This document shows, one piece after another, positions 25,771 to 34,304 of a stretch of 35,658 bases of DNA. This DNA is from JBDKVA01 sp039679375 (GTDB lineage: Bacteria > Bacillota > Clostridia > Acetivibrionales > DTU013). Numbering within the stretch: the first letter of the stretch is position 1; each line of letters opens with the position of its first letter. The stretch spans positions 1 through 35,658 of the forward strand of contig JBDKVA010000205.1 of NCBI GenBank assembly GCA_039679375.1, given 5' to 3'. The notes under the pieces were generated by a model, which saw only the letters and a program-made list of their open reading frames with translations, searched no databases and was not told the origin of the DNA. The position numbers and the translations under genes were made by a program.

Positions 25771-27183
25771 ATGCGATTCAGGAAGGCATTGCTTAAAATA
25801 ACTGTGCTAACAATAACTATTTCTATGATATCCGGTTGTTCATCATCGGGTGAAGTAAATAAATCCGCCGGCTCTTCATCAGGTGGGGCGGATAAAACCG
25901 CCGGTTCCGGAAGTGCCGGAAAGCCTGCCGGAACGGATAACGGCGGGTCGGAATTGAGCATAACGTATTACCAGAACAGCGAGAGAATTGTAGAAGCCGC
26001 AATAAGTAAATATTTATCGGAGAATCCGTCTGTTTCGATTAAAAGGGAGAAGGTAAGCAGAAAAGAAGAATATTCGGATACAATGAAGGAATTGGATAGT
26101 CTTATGACTAGGACCCTTGCCGGGGAAGGACCGGATATCATTATAGAATTGAACTATTTTAGGGTGGCAAAAAATTATAAGACATTAAACAGCGGCGTAT
26201 ATTGTGATCTCAATGAATTAATAAAAAACGACGCAGAATTCAGCCTGGACGATTATTATCAAAATGTTATGGACACCGGAATTATTAATAGCAAAAGGTA
26301 TGTCATGCCTCTGGCCTTCGAAGTATGTGGGTTTCTTACGACAAAGGAAACCCTTGAAGAGAACAATGTTGATATTGATAAATCAAGCTGGGATTGGAAA
26401 TATTTTATACAAATAACAAGGGATTTTATACAAAGAAACAAAGGAAAAGATAAATATTTCCTGAACCCGATGTTCGATTATAATGTTTTACAATATTACA
26501 CGGCATCCCGGGTAGATTATACTAAAAATAAATCAGATTTTAATAGTGAGGAATTTAAGACGGTATTAAAAGACTTGAAAGAAATATATTCGGCAATATA
26601 TCCGATTAAAAAGGACAATGGATGGAGTTATTCTCCAGTTACATATGTCAGAGACAGAAAAGCGGTATTATCTTTTGATACATCTGGCATGTCGAGCATG
26701 ACAGAGTTAAGCGGTATGTATGATAATTTCAAGAAGGAAATAAACCAGGAGCTTATAGTATTGCCGTTCCCTCTAATAGATGAAAACAAAGGATATCCCT
26801 TCAGCGTTTCCATAACAGCGGGAATCACCTCGACCTGTAGATACAAAAAAGAGGCTTTTGAATTAATTAAAACAATGCTCATGCCTGAAATCATCGGGGA
26901 TTTATTTTATAGTCGCTTCGGATTGCCCGTTTCAAAAGCAGGCTATAAAAAAGTAACAAGTGAACCATTTCCTTTTCAGTATGGGGGAGGCTATCCGCAT
27001 CCGGAGGCGGCGCTGCTGGAAATAGACAAGATGGTTGAAAATCTGGGCAAGGGAGTATTTTACGATCAACAGATTAACAGCATCGTCTATGGTCATTATG
27101 CCGATTATAGAGATGGCAGGGCGACTCTTGAGGAGACGGTCAAAAAAATGGACGACGATACGTACTTCTACCTGAATGAATGA
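25771..27183 (+). CDS. Extracellular solute-binding lipoprotein, family 1 (carbohydrate type)
   Basis: A 470-residue lipoprotein. The signal ends in ISGC with the lipidated Cys at ~22, followed by a Gly/Ser/Ala/Lys-rich linker of ~45 residues. The body opens with LSITYYQNSERIVEAAISKYL and contains GEGPDIIIELNY (~112-123), the usual hinge and ligand region of MalE-like binding proteins. The C-terminal part has the expected helical hinge segments (KKEAFELIKTMLMPEIIGD). The start at 25771 follows GGGAGG; an ATG at 25726 lies before that site. It is first in an operon with two permeases and probably shares its regulator with the kinase operon. It differs from the protein at 5711 in sequence and size. 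Confidence 0.9.
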   Translation: MRFRKALLKITVLTITISMISGCSSSGEVNKSAGSSSGGADKTAGSGSAGKPAGTDNGGSELSITYYQNSERIVEAAISKYLSENPSVSIKREKVSRKEEYSDTMKELDSLMTRTLAGEGPDIIIELNYFRVAKNYKTLNSGVYCDLNELIKNDAEFSLDDYYQNVMDTGIINSKRYVMPLAFEVCGFLTTKETLEENNVDIDKSSWDWKYFIQITRDFIQRNKGKDKYFLNPMFDYNVLQYYTASRVDYTKNKSDFNSEEFKTVLKDLKEIYSAIYPIKKDNGWSYSPVTYVRDRKAVLSFDTSGMSSMTELSGMYDNFKKEINQELIVLPFPLIDENKGYPFSVSITAGITSTCRYKKEAFELIKTMLMPEIIGDLFYSRFGLPVSKAGYKKVTSEPFPFQYGGGYPHPEAALLEIDKMVENLGKGVFYDQQINSIVYGHYADYRDGRATLEETVKKMDDDTYFYLNE

Positions 27184-27200
27184 GTACGGAGGGTAAACAT

Positions 27201-28079
27201 ATGCCTGGCGCGGGTCACATGTCCGTCAGAAGGAAAGAAAGCTTAACGGGACTTGCTTTTATAATGCCGGGGCTGTTTGGTTTCCTGATTTTTTTCGCCC
27301 TTCCTTTTGTGAAAAGCATCTATTATTGCTTCACCAGGGGAGTAGGAAAGATTGAATTCTGCGGGGTACGGAATTTCGCGGAGCTTTTCGGAAGCGGCCC
27401 GTACAGGCTTTCCGTGGTGAATACGTTAAGGTTTAATATTATTGCCGTTACCTTGCTCATGCTTGCGTCGTTTTTTCTGGCTCTTCTGCTAAGGAGGAGC
27501 TTCAAGGGCAGAGAGATTTTCAACACCTCGTTTATATTCCCGCTTGTTATTCCCGTAGCCTCCATAGTGTTGTTCTGGCGGATTGTTTTTCATGAAGACG
27601 GGGCGCTCAATTTATTTCTCGGGTCTGCGGGACTCCATAAAATAAGCCTTTCCGAAAACGGCTGCCCCATGTTGATTCTGGTGCTGCTTTATATGTGGAA
27701 AAATTGCGGGTACAATGTCGTTTTATTTACGGCAGGGCTGGCAGGCATACCGGAGGAGTATTACGAATCTGCGCGCATCGACGGGGCGGGACGGCTCTCG
27801 TGCCTGATAAATATTACCTTGCCGTACATTATGCCTTCGGCCTTTTTTGTTTTTATAATATCGATGGTCAATTCCTTTAAGGTGTTCAGGGAGGCATACC
27901 TGCTGGCCGGCAGCTATCCCGACCGCAGTATTTACATGCTTCAGCATTTTATGAACAACAATTTTACCAATTTGAATTATCAGAAATTATCGACCGCGGC
28001 CTTTATCATGGCTTTGTTTGTGTATTTGTTGGTACTTTTTCTGCTCAGGGCCGAGAGGAAATTTGAAAAGAATTTATAA
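27201..28079 (+). CDS. ABC importer permease, MalF/UgpA type
   Basis: A 292-residue membrane protein with six predicted helices and the EAA loop at ~185 (YYESARIDGAGRLSCLINITLPYI). The early GLAFIMPGLFGFLIFFALPF is the typical first helix of sugar permeases. The start at 27201 is taken because CGGAGGG lies 7 bases upstream. An ATG at 27180 overlaps the stop of the binding-protein gene but has no binding site. It partners with the next gene to form the channel. No ATPase gene is near. Confidence 0.9.
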   Translation: MPGAGHMSVRRKESLTGLAFIMPGLFGFLIFFALPFVKSIYYCFTRGVGKIEFCGVRNFAELFGSGPYRLSVVNTLRFNIIAVTLLMLASFFLALLLRRSFKGREIFNTSFIFPLVIPVASIVLFWRIVFHEDGALNLFLGSAGLHKISLSENGCPMLILVLLYMWKNCGYNVVLFTAGLAGIPEEYYESARIDGAGRLSCLINITLPYIMPSAFFVFIISMVNSFKVFREAYLLAGSYPDRSIYMLQHFMNNNFTNLNYQKLSTAAFIMALFVYLLVLFLLRAERKFEKNL

Positions 28080-28106
28080 CTATAGAACCCATACGGGGAG
28101 GACATT

Positions 28107-28985
28107 ATGCGGGAAAAACCGATGGTACAGGCGGAAAAGATGTTCAGGAACCATATGTTACTTTTACCTAGGACTTTCAAGTATATACTGCTATCCGTGC
28201 TTTCAGCCGTTTTTCTGTTTCCGGTGGCGTTTACCGTCGCGAATTCCTTTATCACAGGAGGCGAAATCGCGGAAACATATTTTGGGGAGGCAGGCGCGGG
28301 ATTCATATTAATCCCCGGGAAGGCAAGCCTTATTGAATATTATCATGTCTTTTTCAGAAGCCCCATGTTCCTCAGGCTTTTCTGGAATTCCGTCCTGATT
28401 ACGGCGCCTGTCGTCGCCGGGCAGGTTGTTGTTTCATCCATGGCAGCCTTTGCGTTTGCAAAGCTCAGATTTCCGTTAAGGGGTAAATTGTTCTTTATCT
28501 ATATTGTTGTTATGATGATGCCTTTCCAGGTCACGCTTGTACCGAATTACATAACGCTTAGCGATCTTGGGCTTATAGGAAGCTATGCGTCCGTCATTCT
28601 TCCCGGAATATTTACGACATTCGGTACGTTCCTGCTCAGGCAGTTCATGGTTTTTATCCCGGATGAATACATCGACGCGGCCCGGATGGACGGGGCCGGC
28701 AGCGCCGGATTGTTCCTGGGGATCGTAATGCCTCAGGTGAAAGCGGGCGTTGCCTCTCTGGCCATATTGTCATTTATCGACAATTGGAATATGGTGGAGC
28801 AGCCGCTTATATTTCTTAAGGAACAGACGATGATGCCGCTTTCGATCGTTCTTAATTCTATAAATTCATCGGATATCGGAATCGCGTTCGTATGCGGCGT
28901 TATTTTCATGACGCCTCCCGTTTTGCTCTTCCTGTACGGCAAGGATAATCTTGTACAGGGAATACAGATGTCGGGGATAAGGTGA
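28107..28985 (+). CDS. ABC importer permease, MalG/UgpE type
   Basis: A 292-residue membrane protein with six predicted helices. The EAA loop is EYIDAARMDGAGSAGLFLGI (~190-209). ALVPNYITL-like text (VTLVPNYITLSDLGLIGSY, ~145-163) and the C-terminal LVQGIQMSGIR are typical of MalG/UgpE partners. GGGGAGG lies 6 bases before the ATG. It follows the MalF-type gene by 27 bases. A small CCGGCA/TGCCGG hairpin (28989-29015) lies in the gap before the adaptor gene; the rest of the 116-base gap shows only the ribosome binding site. Confidence 0.9.
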   Translation: MREKPMVQAEKMFRNHMLLLPRTFKYILLSVLSAVFLFPVAFTVANSFITGGEIAETYFGEAGAGFILIPGKASLIEYYHVFFRSPMFLRLFWNSVLITAPVVAGQVVVSSMAAFAFAKLRFPLRGKLFFIYIVVMMMPFQVTLVPNYITLSDLGLIGSYASVILPGIFTTFGTFLLRQFMVFIPDEYIDAARMDGAGSAGLFLGIVMPQVKAGVASLAILSFIDNWNMVEQPLIFLKEQTMMPLSIVLNSINSSDIGIAFVCGVIFMTPPVLLFLYGKDNLVQGIQMSGIR

Positions 28986-29101
28986 AGTCCGGCAAATTTG
29001 AAGGTAACATGCCGGGGCCGCTCCTGGATAAGGCGGAAGTGAGCATAAGGCAAGTAAAGCCTGGTATAAAGTGAAGCTTGTATTAAGGGGGATTTGTTTT
29101 T

Positions 29102-30451
29102 ATGCAGATCAATTATCCGGCCGCTGCCGGAAGCAAGAAGATAATCATCAGGATAGCGGCAGTTTTTACAGTTGTTATCCTTATACTTACATTCTTGTCG
29201 AAAACCATTGACAGCATGCTGCTTCCCGCGGTATCATGCGAAAAGCCGCAGAACGGCGTACTTGACAAGGGAATTACGGCTAACGGCAGGCTCGCCGCAA
29301 TGGATGTTGAAAAGCTATGCGCGGGGGGGCAATGGAAGATTGCTGAAATACCGGTGGCGAGGGGAAACGAAGTTGCCGCGGGCGATATTCTTGCCGTGGT
29401 GGATTCCGGCAGTCTGGCCATTTTAAATGAAAAGGCGGAGCTCGAGCTTACACGCCTCAAAAACAGCCTTAAAAATTATGTGGAGAGCTATTCTTTAACT
29501 GATCCAAAGGATAATGAGGAATTTGTAAGGGCAGCATGGGAAGCGCTTAATGAAGCTATGGAGAATGAAAAAACGATGACGGAGCTTTACAATAACGGAG
29601 CGGCTGCGAAAGCGGAGGCCGACACGGCGGCCAGGAAACGCCGGGAGCTTCAGCGCGCTTATGAACGGGAGGCCGGGAAGCTTTCGGAGCTGAAAGAGCA
29701 GAATTCATTGAAGCAGAACCAATATTTAAGGACGGTTGCGGAAAAGCAGCGGGAAATAGAACTCAAGGAGAAGGAAATTGCCGGATCGGCAGGAGCCGGA
29801 TGCCTGAAAGACGGCAAGTACCTTTCAAATATAAACGGCATTATAAAAAGCATTTATATTGAAGAGGGCGATGAGATATCCGCTGGCAAGCTCATGTTCG
29901 AAATTATACCTGAGGATAGCCGGTACGCCGTATGCTGGGAGCTTAACGAGGTGCGGGGAAGGGATGCTCAGGCGGGTGATGCTGTGGTATTAAGCTTTTC
30001 GGAATATTTCCGTGGCATGCTGCAGGGGATTGTTGACACGGCGGAATATGTACCTGAGCAGAAGCTTTACCGGCTGACATCCTTCATAGATAAGGGGAAG
30101 CTTCAGGAAATCGGAAGAAATTCCAACGAGGAGCTTAAAAGCGGAATAAAGCCGGGAAAATTCGAGGGATTGGAAGTTGAAGCAAATATAATAAAAGAGA
30201 GCAAGGTATATGACATCATCATTCCATCCTATGCCGTCCAGGGGACGGGTGCCGAAACCTATATATTTATCCTCGGGCAAAGAAACGGGCCCCTGGGAGG
30301 GGAGTATTATGCGGACAAGGCCGAGGTAACGGTGGAGGATAAGGATGATTTTTATTCGGCGGTGAGTTCTCCTTCACTGAATAGTGAAATGGATATAATC
30401 GTCAGCAGCACGAAGCCGCTCTTGGACGGCGGCAGGGTTAAACTGAGGTGA
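29102..30451 (+). CDS. HlyD/YknX-type membrane fusion (adaptor) protein
   Basis: A 449-residue protein with one N-terminal membrane anchor (~17-37). The biotinyl-lipoyl-like hairpin domain is split: WKIAEIPVARGNEVAAGDILAVV (~78-100) before, and NINGIIKSIYIEEGDEISAGK (~242-262) after, a long coiled-coil hairpin (~105-230, rich in Glu, Lys and Ala). A beta-barrel region follows. This is the layout of efflux adaptors such as HlyD, MacA and Bacillus YknX, which link a transporter to the outside. The next gene encodes a MacB/FtsX-type permease, so the pair resembles YknX-YknZ, but no YknY-like ATPase is present. AAGGGGG precedes the ATG. Confidence 0.85.
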   Translation: MQINYPAAAGSKKIIIRIAAVFTVVILILTFLSKTIDSMLLPAVSCEKPQNGVLDKGITANGRLAAMDVEKLCAGGQWKIAEIPVARGNEVAAGDILAVVDSGSLAILNEKAELELTRLKNSLKNYVESYSLTDPKDNEEFVRAAWEALNEAMENEKTMTELYNNGAAAKAEADTAARKRRELQRAYEREAGKLSELKEQNSLKQNQYLRTVAEKQREIELKEKEIAGSAGAGCLKDGKYLSNINGIIKSIYIEEGDEISAGKLMFEIIPEDSRYAVCWELNEVRGRDAQAGDAVVLSFSEYFRGMLQGIVDTAEYVPEQKLYRLTSFIDKGKLQEIGRNSNEELKSGIKPGKFEGLEVEANIIKESKVYDIIIPSYAVQGTGAETYIFILGQRNGPLGGEYYADKAEVTVEDKDDFYSAVSSPSLNSEMDIIVSSTKPLLDGGRVKLR

Positions 30452-30458
30452 AGGTTCG

Positions 30459-31748
30459 ATGGAGATTAAGGAGCGTAAGAGGTATAGTGCAAATATAAAA
30501 AAATTTATAATTGATATAATGATACTTTTGTTGTTGATACTGACTGCCGAAGGTGTGATATATCAATTCAAAAGCTCAGTATTCGAGGTGAGCGGCAGGG
30601 CCGAGCTGACGCTTGGATTGTCGGAAAGGAACGGCGGCATATTTCTGAAGTACGAGGATATTAATGCGCTTGAGGCAAATACGGGAAACGGAGCTGTCGC
30701 ATATTCGGGCGAGATATCAGGGGCGGCGGGCTATGAAGGAAAATATGAGCGGGTTTGTATTATGGCGTCGAATGAATATGTATTCGATTATTATCCGTAT
30801 AAGATTATCAAAGGAAATTTTCTGACAAAGCTGCATTGCGAAAATGGGAGCAGGGTTGCCGTAATTAGCAGAATCCTTGCGGAAAGGCTTTTTATGAGCT
30901 GTGATATTATAGGATACGGCATATATATCGACGGAAGCTTATATAGAGTCGCGGGGGTATATGACGAGATAATTACGCCTGTGACATTGTTTTCACTGGA
31001 TGACGCGGAAAGGGTGTTTATACCGCTTGTAAGCTATGACAAATTTGCGGAAATACCGATCAGCAGTATATTTATCGGAGGCGACGGCAGCGGCGGAGAC
31101 AGCGGAAATGGCAGCGGAAGCGGCAACGGCGACGGATACGATTTGGGCTATTTTACCGGGCGCATGGGGGAAAAGTATTATACCAGGCTTAAAGCATATG
31201 ATATTAAGGGTTATACCAGGTCGCCGGAATTTATATCGCAATTTGTGAAAGTTGATTTTTTTGCGGCAGGACTGTTTTTAATCTTCCTATTCCTGCGAAG
31301 AATGATTTCTGCCACGGGGGCATTTTATTTCCGGCTGAAGGGATCCATAAAAGACAGTTATCTGACGGAGGCGCTCAAAAAACAAAAGAAAAGCATTCTT
31401 CTGTATATTGCAGAAATGGCCGTTATCATTGCAGGAGTGCTAATTATTTATTATATTGTACATTTCACGCCTTTTTTGCCAGAAGAATTTATTCCTGAAG
31501 ATAATCTATTCGACGCCGGATTTTATTTCGGCAGATTTGTGGAATATATCAGGACGGAAAATAACGTAAATTTCCGTGGAACGATATACAATATATGTTT
31601 TAAGACCTCTTTGATCTATATTTTATTTCTTTCGCTTTTCATTTTTATTTATCTGATTAAAACATTCAGCAGAATACTGAAGCTTACTGCAAATAAAACC
31701 TTCCAGGGCGTGAATCCGGCCGGTAATGATATATACAGGAAAGTGTGA
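30459..31748 (+). CDS. MacB/FtsX-type membrane protein with periplasmic-core-like domain
   Basis: A 429-residue protein. Topology is one membrane helix (~13-34), a large outer domain (~35-260), then three further helices (~264-280, ~309-331, ~384-404), as in MacB/FtsX-type permeases. The outer domain shows the MacB core pattern KGNFLTKLHCENGSRVAVIS, then LAERLF and IIGYGIYIDGSLYRVAGVYDE. A Gly/Ser/Asp low-complexity run (~208-226) interrupts it. The last three helices are poorly conserved compared with true FtsX permeases, and no ATPase is linked. It starts 8 bases after the adaptor gene, so the two are translated together. Export, signalling or a regulatory role in the cluster are all possible. 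Confidence 0.7.
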   Translation: MEIKERKRYSANIKKFIIDIMILLLLILTAEGVIYQFKSSVFEVSGRAELTLGLSERNGGIFLKYEDINALEANTGNGAVAYSGEISGAAGYEGKYERVCIMASNEYVFDYYPYKIIKGNFLTKLHCENGSRVAVISRILAERLFMSCDIIGYGIYIDGSLYRVAGVYDEIITPVTLFSLDDAERVFIPLVSYDKFAEIPISSIFIGGDGSGGDSGNGSGSGNGDGYDLGYFTGRMGEKYYTRLKAYDIKGYTRSPEFISQFVKVDFFAAGLFLIFLFLRRMISATGAFYFRLKGSIKDSYLTEALKKQKKSILLYIAEMAVIIAGVLIIYYIVHFTPFLPEEFIPEDNLFDAGFYFGRFVEYIRTENNVNFRGTIYNICFKTSLIYILFLSLFIFIYLIKTFSRILKLTANKTFQGVNPAGNDIYRKV

Positions 31749-31825
31749 ATGAAATATATGGACCGGCTTGAAAAACTGGGGTTCGAAGGGGGTTCAACGC
31801 GCTTCAACAAAATTTTTCAAACCCC

Positions 31826-31854
31826 TTGCATTGTCTTGCTTAATGTAGTAAAAT
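31826..31854 (+). promoter_or_regulatory. Promoter of the S10 ribosomal operon
   Basis: TTGCAT (31826-31831), a 17-base spacer and TAAAAT (31849-31854). Transcription should start near 31861, giving a leader of about 300 bases before rpsJ. The ~75 bases upstream, back to the previous stop codon, hold only TTCAAC direct repeats and no clear terminator. Confidence 0.7.
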
Positions 31855-31860
31855 ATCTCT

Positions 31861-32163
31861 TGCTGTGACATGACATACGATGAAATGGAAGATTGCTATT
31901 CGTTGAAATAGGGAACTTTCATGGAGAATGTCCGATTCAAGAAACCGGGCGACAAGTCACTGTACATTTTGCGAGCACACAGAAAGTGTGTCTGTTTGTA
32001 AGGTACAGCCCAGGTTATACAAGCCTTATGGCTTTGTAAGGATCCTGGGTTTTAAAATAGCTAAACAGGAAACACCCGGCATAGTGTACAGATAAAATGC
32101 TTGTTGTACGTAATCACAAAGGGGAGGGTTTGTGTCCCCTAACATTAGACAGGAGGTTATTGT
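31861..32163 (+). promoter_or_regulatory. Structured leader of the S10 operon
   Basis: No gene is seen here. CTGTAC (31960-31965) pairs with GTACAG (32003-32008), enclosing CACAC-AGAAA-GTGTG (31976-31990). Directly after, CCCAGG (32009-32014) pairs with CCTGGG (32044-32049), enclosing an ACAAGCC/GGCTTTGT stem, and TTTT follows, like an attenuator. Near 32117-32140 two exclusive stems are possible: CACAAA/TTTGTG or GGGGA/TCCCC. This suggests feedback control by a ribosomal protein or attenuation. I cannot assign it to a known leader family. Confidence 0.5.
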
Positions 32164-32475
32164 ATGGCAAACAATCAAAAGATCAGGATCAGACTGAAGG
32201 CATATGATCATCAGGTGCTGGACCAGTCTGCCGAGAAAATCGTGGATACTGCTAAGAGGACCGGAGCTCAGGTGTCAGGACCCGTTCCGCTGCCTACTCA
32301 AAAGGAAGTTATGACGATCCTGCGCGCTCCCCACAAGTATAAGGATGCACGTGAGCAGTTTGAAATGAGAACACACAAGAGGCTTATAGATATCCTATTG
32401 CCGACACCCAAGACGGTAGACGCGCTGATGAGGCTTGATTTACCGGCCGGAGTAGACATTGAGATAAAGCTGTAA
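32164..32475 (+). CDS. rpsJ: 30S ribosomal protein S10
   Basis: A 103-residue protein of standard length. It opens with NQKIRIRLKAYDHQVLDQSA and shows the conserved GPVPLPT loop at ~38 and FEMRTHKRLIDIL at ~63. S10 lies in the 30S head and also joins NusB in transcription antitermination. ACAGGAGG precedes the ATG. It is the first gene of the S10 operon; upstream is an accessory cluster rather than the tuf/fusA genes often found there in Bacillota. Confidence 0.98.
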   Translation: MANNQKIRIRLKAYDHQVLDQSAEKIVDTAKRTGAQVSGPVPLPTQKEVMTILRAPHKYKDAREQFEMRTHKRLIDILLPTPKTVDALMRLDLPAGVDIEIKL

Positions 32476-32491
32476 GCTGCTTGAGCACCGA

Positions 32492-32549
32492 CAATCAATT
32501 GCATTGATTGCAGCTAAATGAGAGATCATGTTCACAAGCGATTGTGAAC
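32492..32549 (+). promoter_or_regulatory. Two hairpins between rpsJ and rplC
   Basis: CAATCAA-TTGCA-TTGATTG (32492-32510) is closed outside by AGCTGC/GCAGCT (32475-32480 with 32510-32515). GTTCACAA-GCGA-TTGTGAAC (32530-32549) is an 8-base stem with a GNRA tetraloop. They sit just before the rplC ribosome binding site and may tune rplC translation or mark an RNA processing site. Confidence 0.5.
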
Positions 32550-32573
32550 CAATGATAATTAGGAGGTAAGTAA

Positions 32574-33212
32574 ATGAACAAATTTATACTTGGGAAAAAG
32601 ATCGGAATGACACAGATTTTCAATGAAAATGGGCTCGCAATACCCGTAACGGTTTTACAGGCCGGCCCATGTGCTGTTGTTCAGAAAAAAACAGTTGAAA
32701 ATGACGGTTATTCAGCACTAAAACTTGGTTTCGGGGAGATCGCTGAAAAGAAGTTAAGTAAGCCGGAAAAGGGTTTATTTACAAAAATAAACGTATCATC
32801 CAGAAAATATTTAAAGGAATTCAGGATTGATGATGTTGCCAAGTACGAAGTCGGTCAGGAAATCAAAGTAGCCGATATGTTCAACAGCGGCGACAGGATC
32901 GACGTAAGCGGTATTTCAAAAGGTAAAGGCTTCCAGGGTACCATCAAGAGATATGGACAGTCAGGCGGCCCGGAAACCCATGGTTCGATGTATCACAGGA
33001 GAGTTGGTTCCATGGGCCCGAACACAAGCCCTGCAAGAGTTTTCAAAGGTAAAAAGCTGCCGGGTCATATGGGAGTCGATAAGATTACAGTTCAAAACCT
33101 TGTTGTTGTCAAGGCTGACAACGAAAGAAACCTTTTACTCGTAAAGGGTGCAGTTCCCGGTCCAAAAGGCGGGCTTGTCGTTGTAAGGGAAACTGTCAAA
33201 TCCGGAAAGTAA
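32574..33212 (+). CDS. rplC: 50S ribosomal protein L3
   Basis: A 212-residue protein of usual length. MNKFILGKKIGMTQIF at the N-terminus and the central loop GPETHGSMYHRRVGSMG (~130-147), which reaches toward the peptidyl transferase centre, are diagnostic. L3 is one of the first proteins to bind 23S rRNA. TTAGGAGG precedes the ATG; rplD follows after 24 bases. Confidence 0.98.
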   Translation: MNKFILGKKIGMTQIFNENGLAIPVTVLQAGPCAVVQKKTVENDGYSALKLGFGEIAEKKLSKPEKGLFTKINVSSRKYLKEFRIDDVAKYEVGQEIKVADMFNSGDRIDVSGISKGKGFQGTIKRYGQSGGPETHGSMYHRRVGSMGPNTSPARVFKGKKLPGHMGVDKITVQNLVVVKADNERNLLLVKGAVPGPKGGLVVVRETVKSGK

Positions 33213-33236
33213 TACAGATGGGAGGAGGAAGCGATT

Positions 33237-33860
33237 ATGCCAAAGGTTGATTTATTCAATATGAAGGGCGAAACTGTCGGAGAAATCGAACTGAACGATA
33301 ATATATTCGGTATAGATGTCAACGAAAATGCAGTTCATCTCGTAGTACAGAATCAGTTAGCAAACAAAAGGCAGGGTACACAGTCTACCAAAACGAAGAG
33401 TGAGGTAAGCGGCGGCGGTATCAAGCCATGGAGACAAAAAGGAACAGGTAGGGCAAGACAGGGCAGCACACGTTCGGCGCAGTGGATCAAGGGCGGAATA
33501 GTACTTGGACCTAAGCCGAGAAGCTATTCATACACACTGCCGAAGAAATTGAAAAAGCTGGCTCTCAAGTCGGCACTCACATCAAAGGTAAATGAAAAAG
33601 AACTGTTTGTTCTTGATAAATTGAATTTTGACAGCATCAAAACGAAACAGATGGTCAATGTCCTTAATTCATTAAAGGTTGATTCCAGCGCACTTGTTGT
33701 AATTGAAGGCAAGAACGAAGCAGTAGAAAAATCCATAAGAAACATACCAGGCGTAAAGACAGCATTTGTCAATACCATAAATGTATTTGACATCCTCAAA
33801 TACGACAAGTTCATTATTACAAAGGATGCAGTCGAAAAAGTCGAGGAGGTGTATGCATAA
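33237..33860 (+). CDS. rplD: 50S ribosomal protein L4
   Basis: A 207-residue protein of normal length. The long loop KPWRQKGTGRARQGSTRSAQ (~63-82), which lines the exit tunnel, is clear. In gamma-proteobacteria L4 represses the S10 operon; whether it does so here is unknown. GGGAGGAGG precedes the ATG. The TAA stop shares a base with the ATG of rplW (TAATG), giving translational coupling. Confidence 0.98.
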   Translation: MPKVDLFNMKGETVGEIELNDNIFGIDVNENAVHLVVQNQLANKRQGTQSTKTKSEVSGGGIKPWRQKGTGRARQGSTRSAQWIKGGIVLGPKPRSYSYTLPKKLKKLALKSALTSKVNEKELFVLDKLNFDSIKTKQMVNVLNSLKVDSSALVVIEGKNEAVEKSIRNIPGVKTAFVNTINVFDILKYDKFIITKDAVEKVEEVYA

Positions 33861-34213
33861 TGAGAACTCCCGAAGATGTTATTTTAAAGCCGTTGATTAC
33901 TGAGAAAAGCAATCTTGAGGTTGCTGGCGGCAAGTACACCTTTATCGTAGCTGTAAACGCGACGAAGACGGAAATCAGGCAAGCTGTTGAAAAGCTTTTC
34001 CAGGTAAAAGTTCTTCAGGTCAATACAGTGAATTATGAAGGAAAGATCAAGAGAATGGGCGCTCATATCGGACCGAGACCGGACTGGAAGAAAGCAATTA
34101 TTAAAATAGATCTTGATCCGAAGCCGGTTGCTTATCTGACAAAGGGCGGCAAGGAAATTACCGATACGAAGAAATATAAAACCAGCATTGAAGAATTTGG
34201 CGTAACTCAATAG
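33860..34213 (+). CDS. rplW: 50S ribosomal protein L23
   Basis: A 117-residue protein, slightly longer than the usual ~95-100. MRTPEDVILKPLITEKSN and YTFIVAVNATKTEIRQAVEKLF are typical. L23 sits at the exit of the tunnel and docks signal recognition particle and trigger factor. The extra length is a C-terminal tail of ~20 residues (EITDTKKYKTSIEEFGVTQ). It ends in TAG, showing that TAG is read as stop in this genome. Confidence 0.97.
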   Translation: MRTPEDVILKPLITEKSNLEVAGGKYTFIVAVNATKTEIRQAVEKLFQVKVLQVNTVNYEGKIKRMGAHIGPRPDWKKAIIKIDLDPKPVAYLTKGGKEITDTKKYKTSIEEFGVTQ

Positions 34214-34304
34214 GGATTCGGCTTTACGAAGTAAAACGATATCCTACAATGATTAATAACGATTTATTTTATCACTACGCATTTAGATTAAGGAGTGAGA
34301 AGAA

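Noticed and set aside
22206..31766. Ten-base direct repeat TATGGACCGG at 22206-22215 and 31757-31766, flanking the kinase-transporter cluster.
   Set aside because: Many 10-base repeats are expected by chance in 35 kb, and there is no integrase, transposase, tRNA gene or terminal inverted repeat to support an attachment site.
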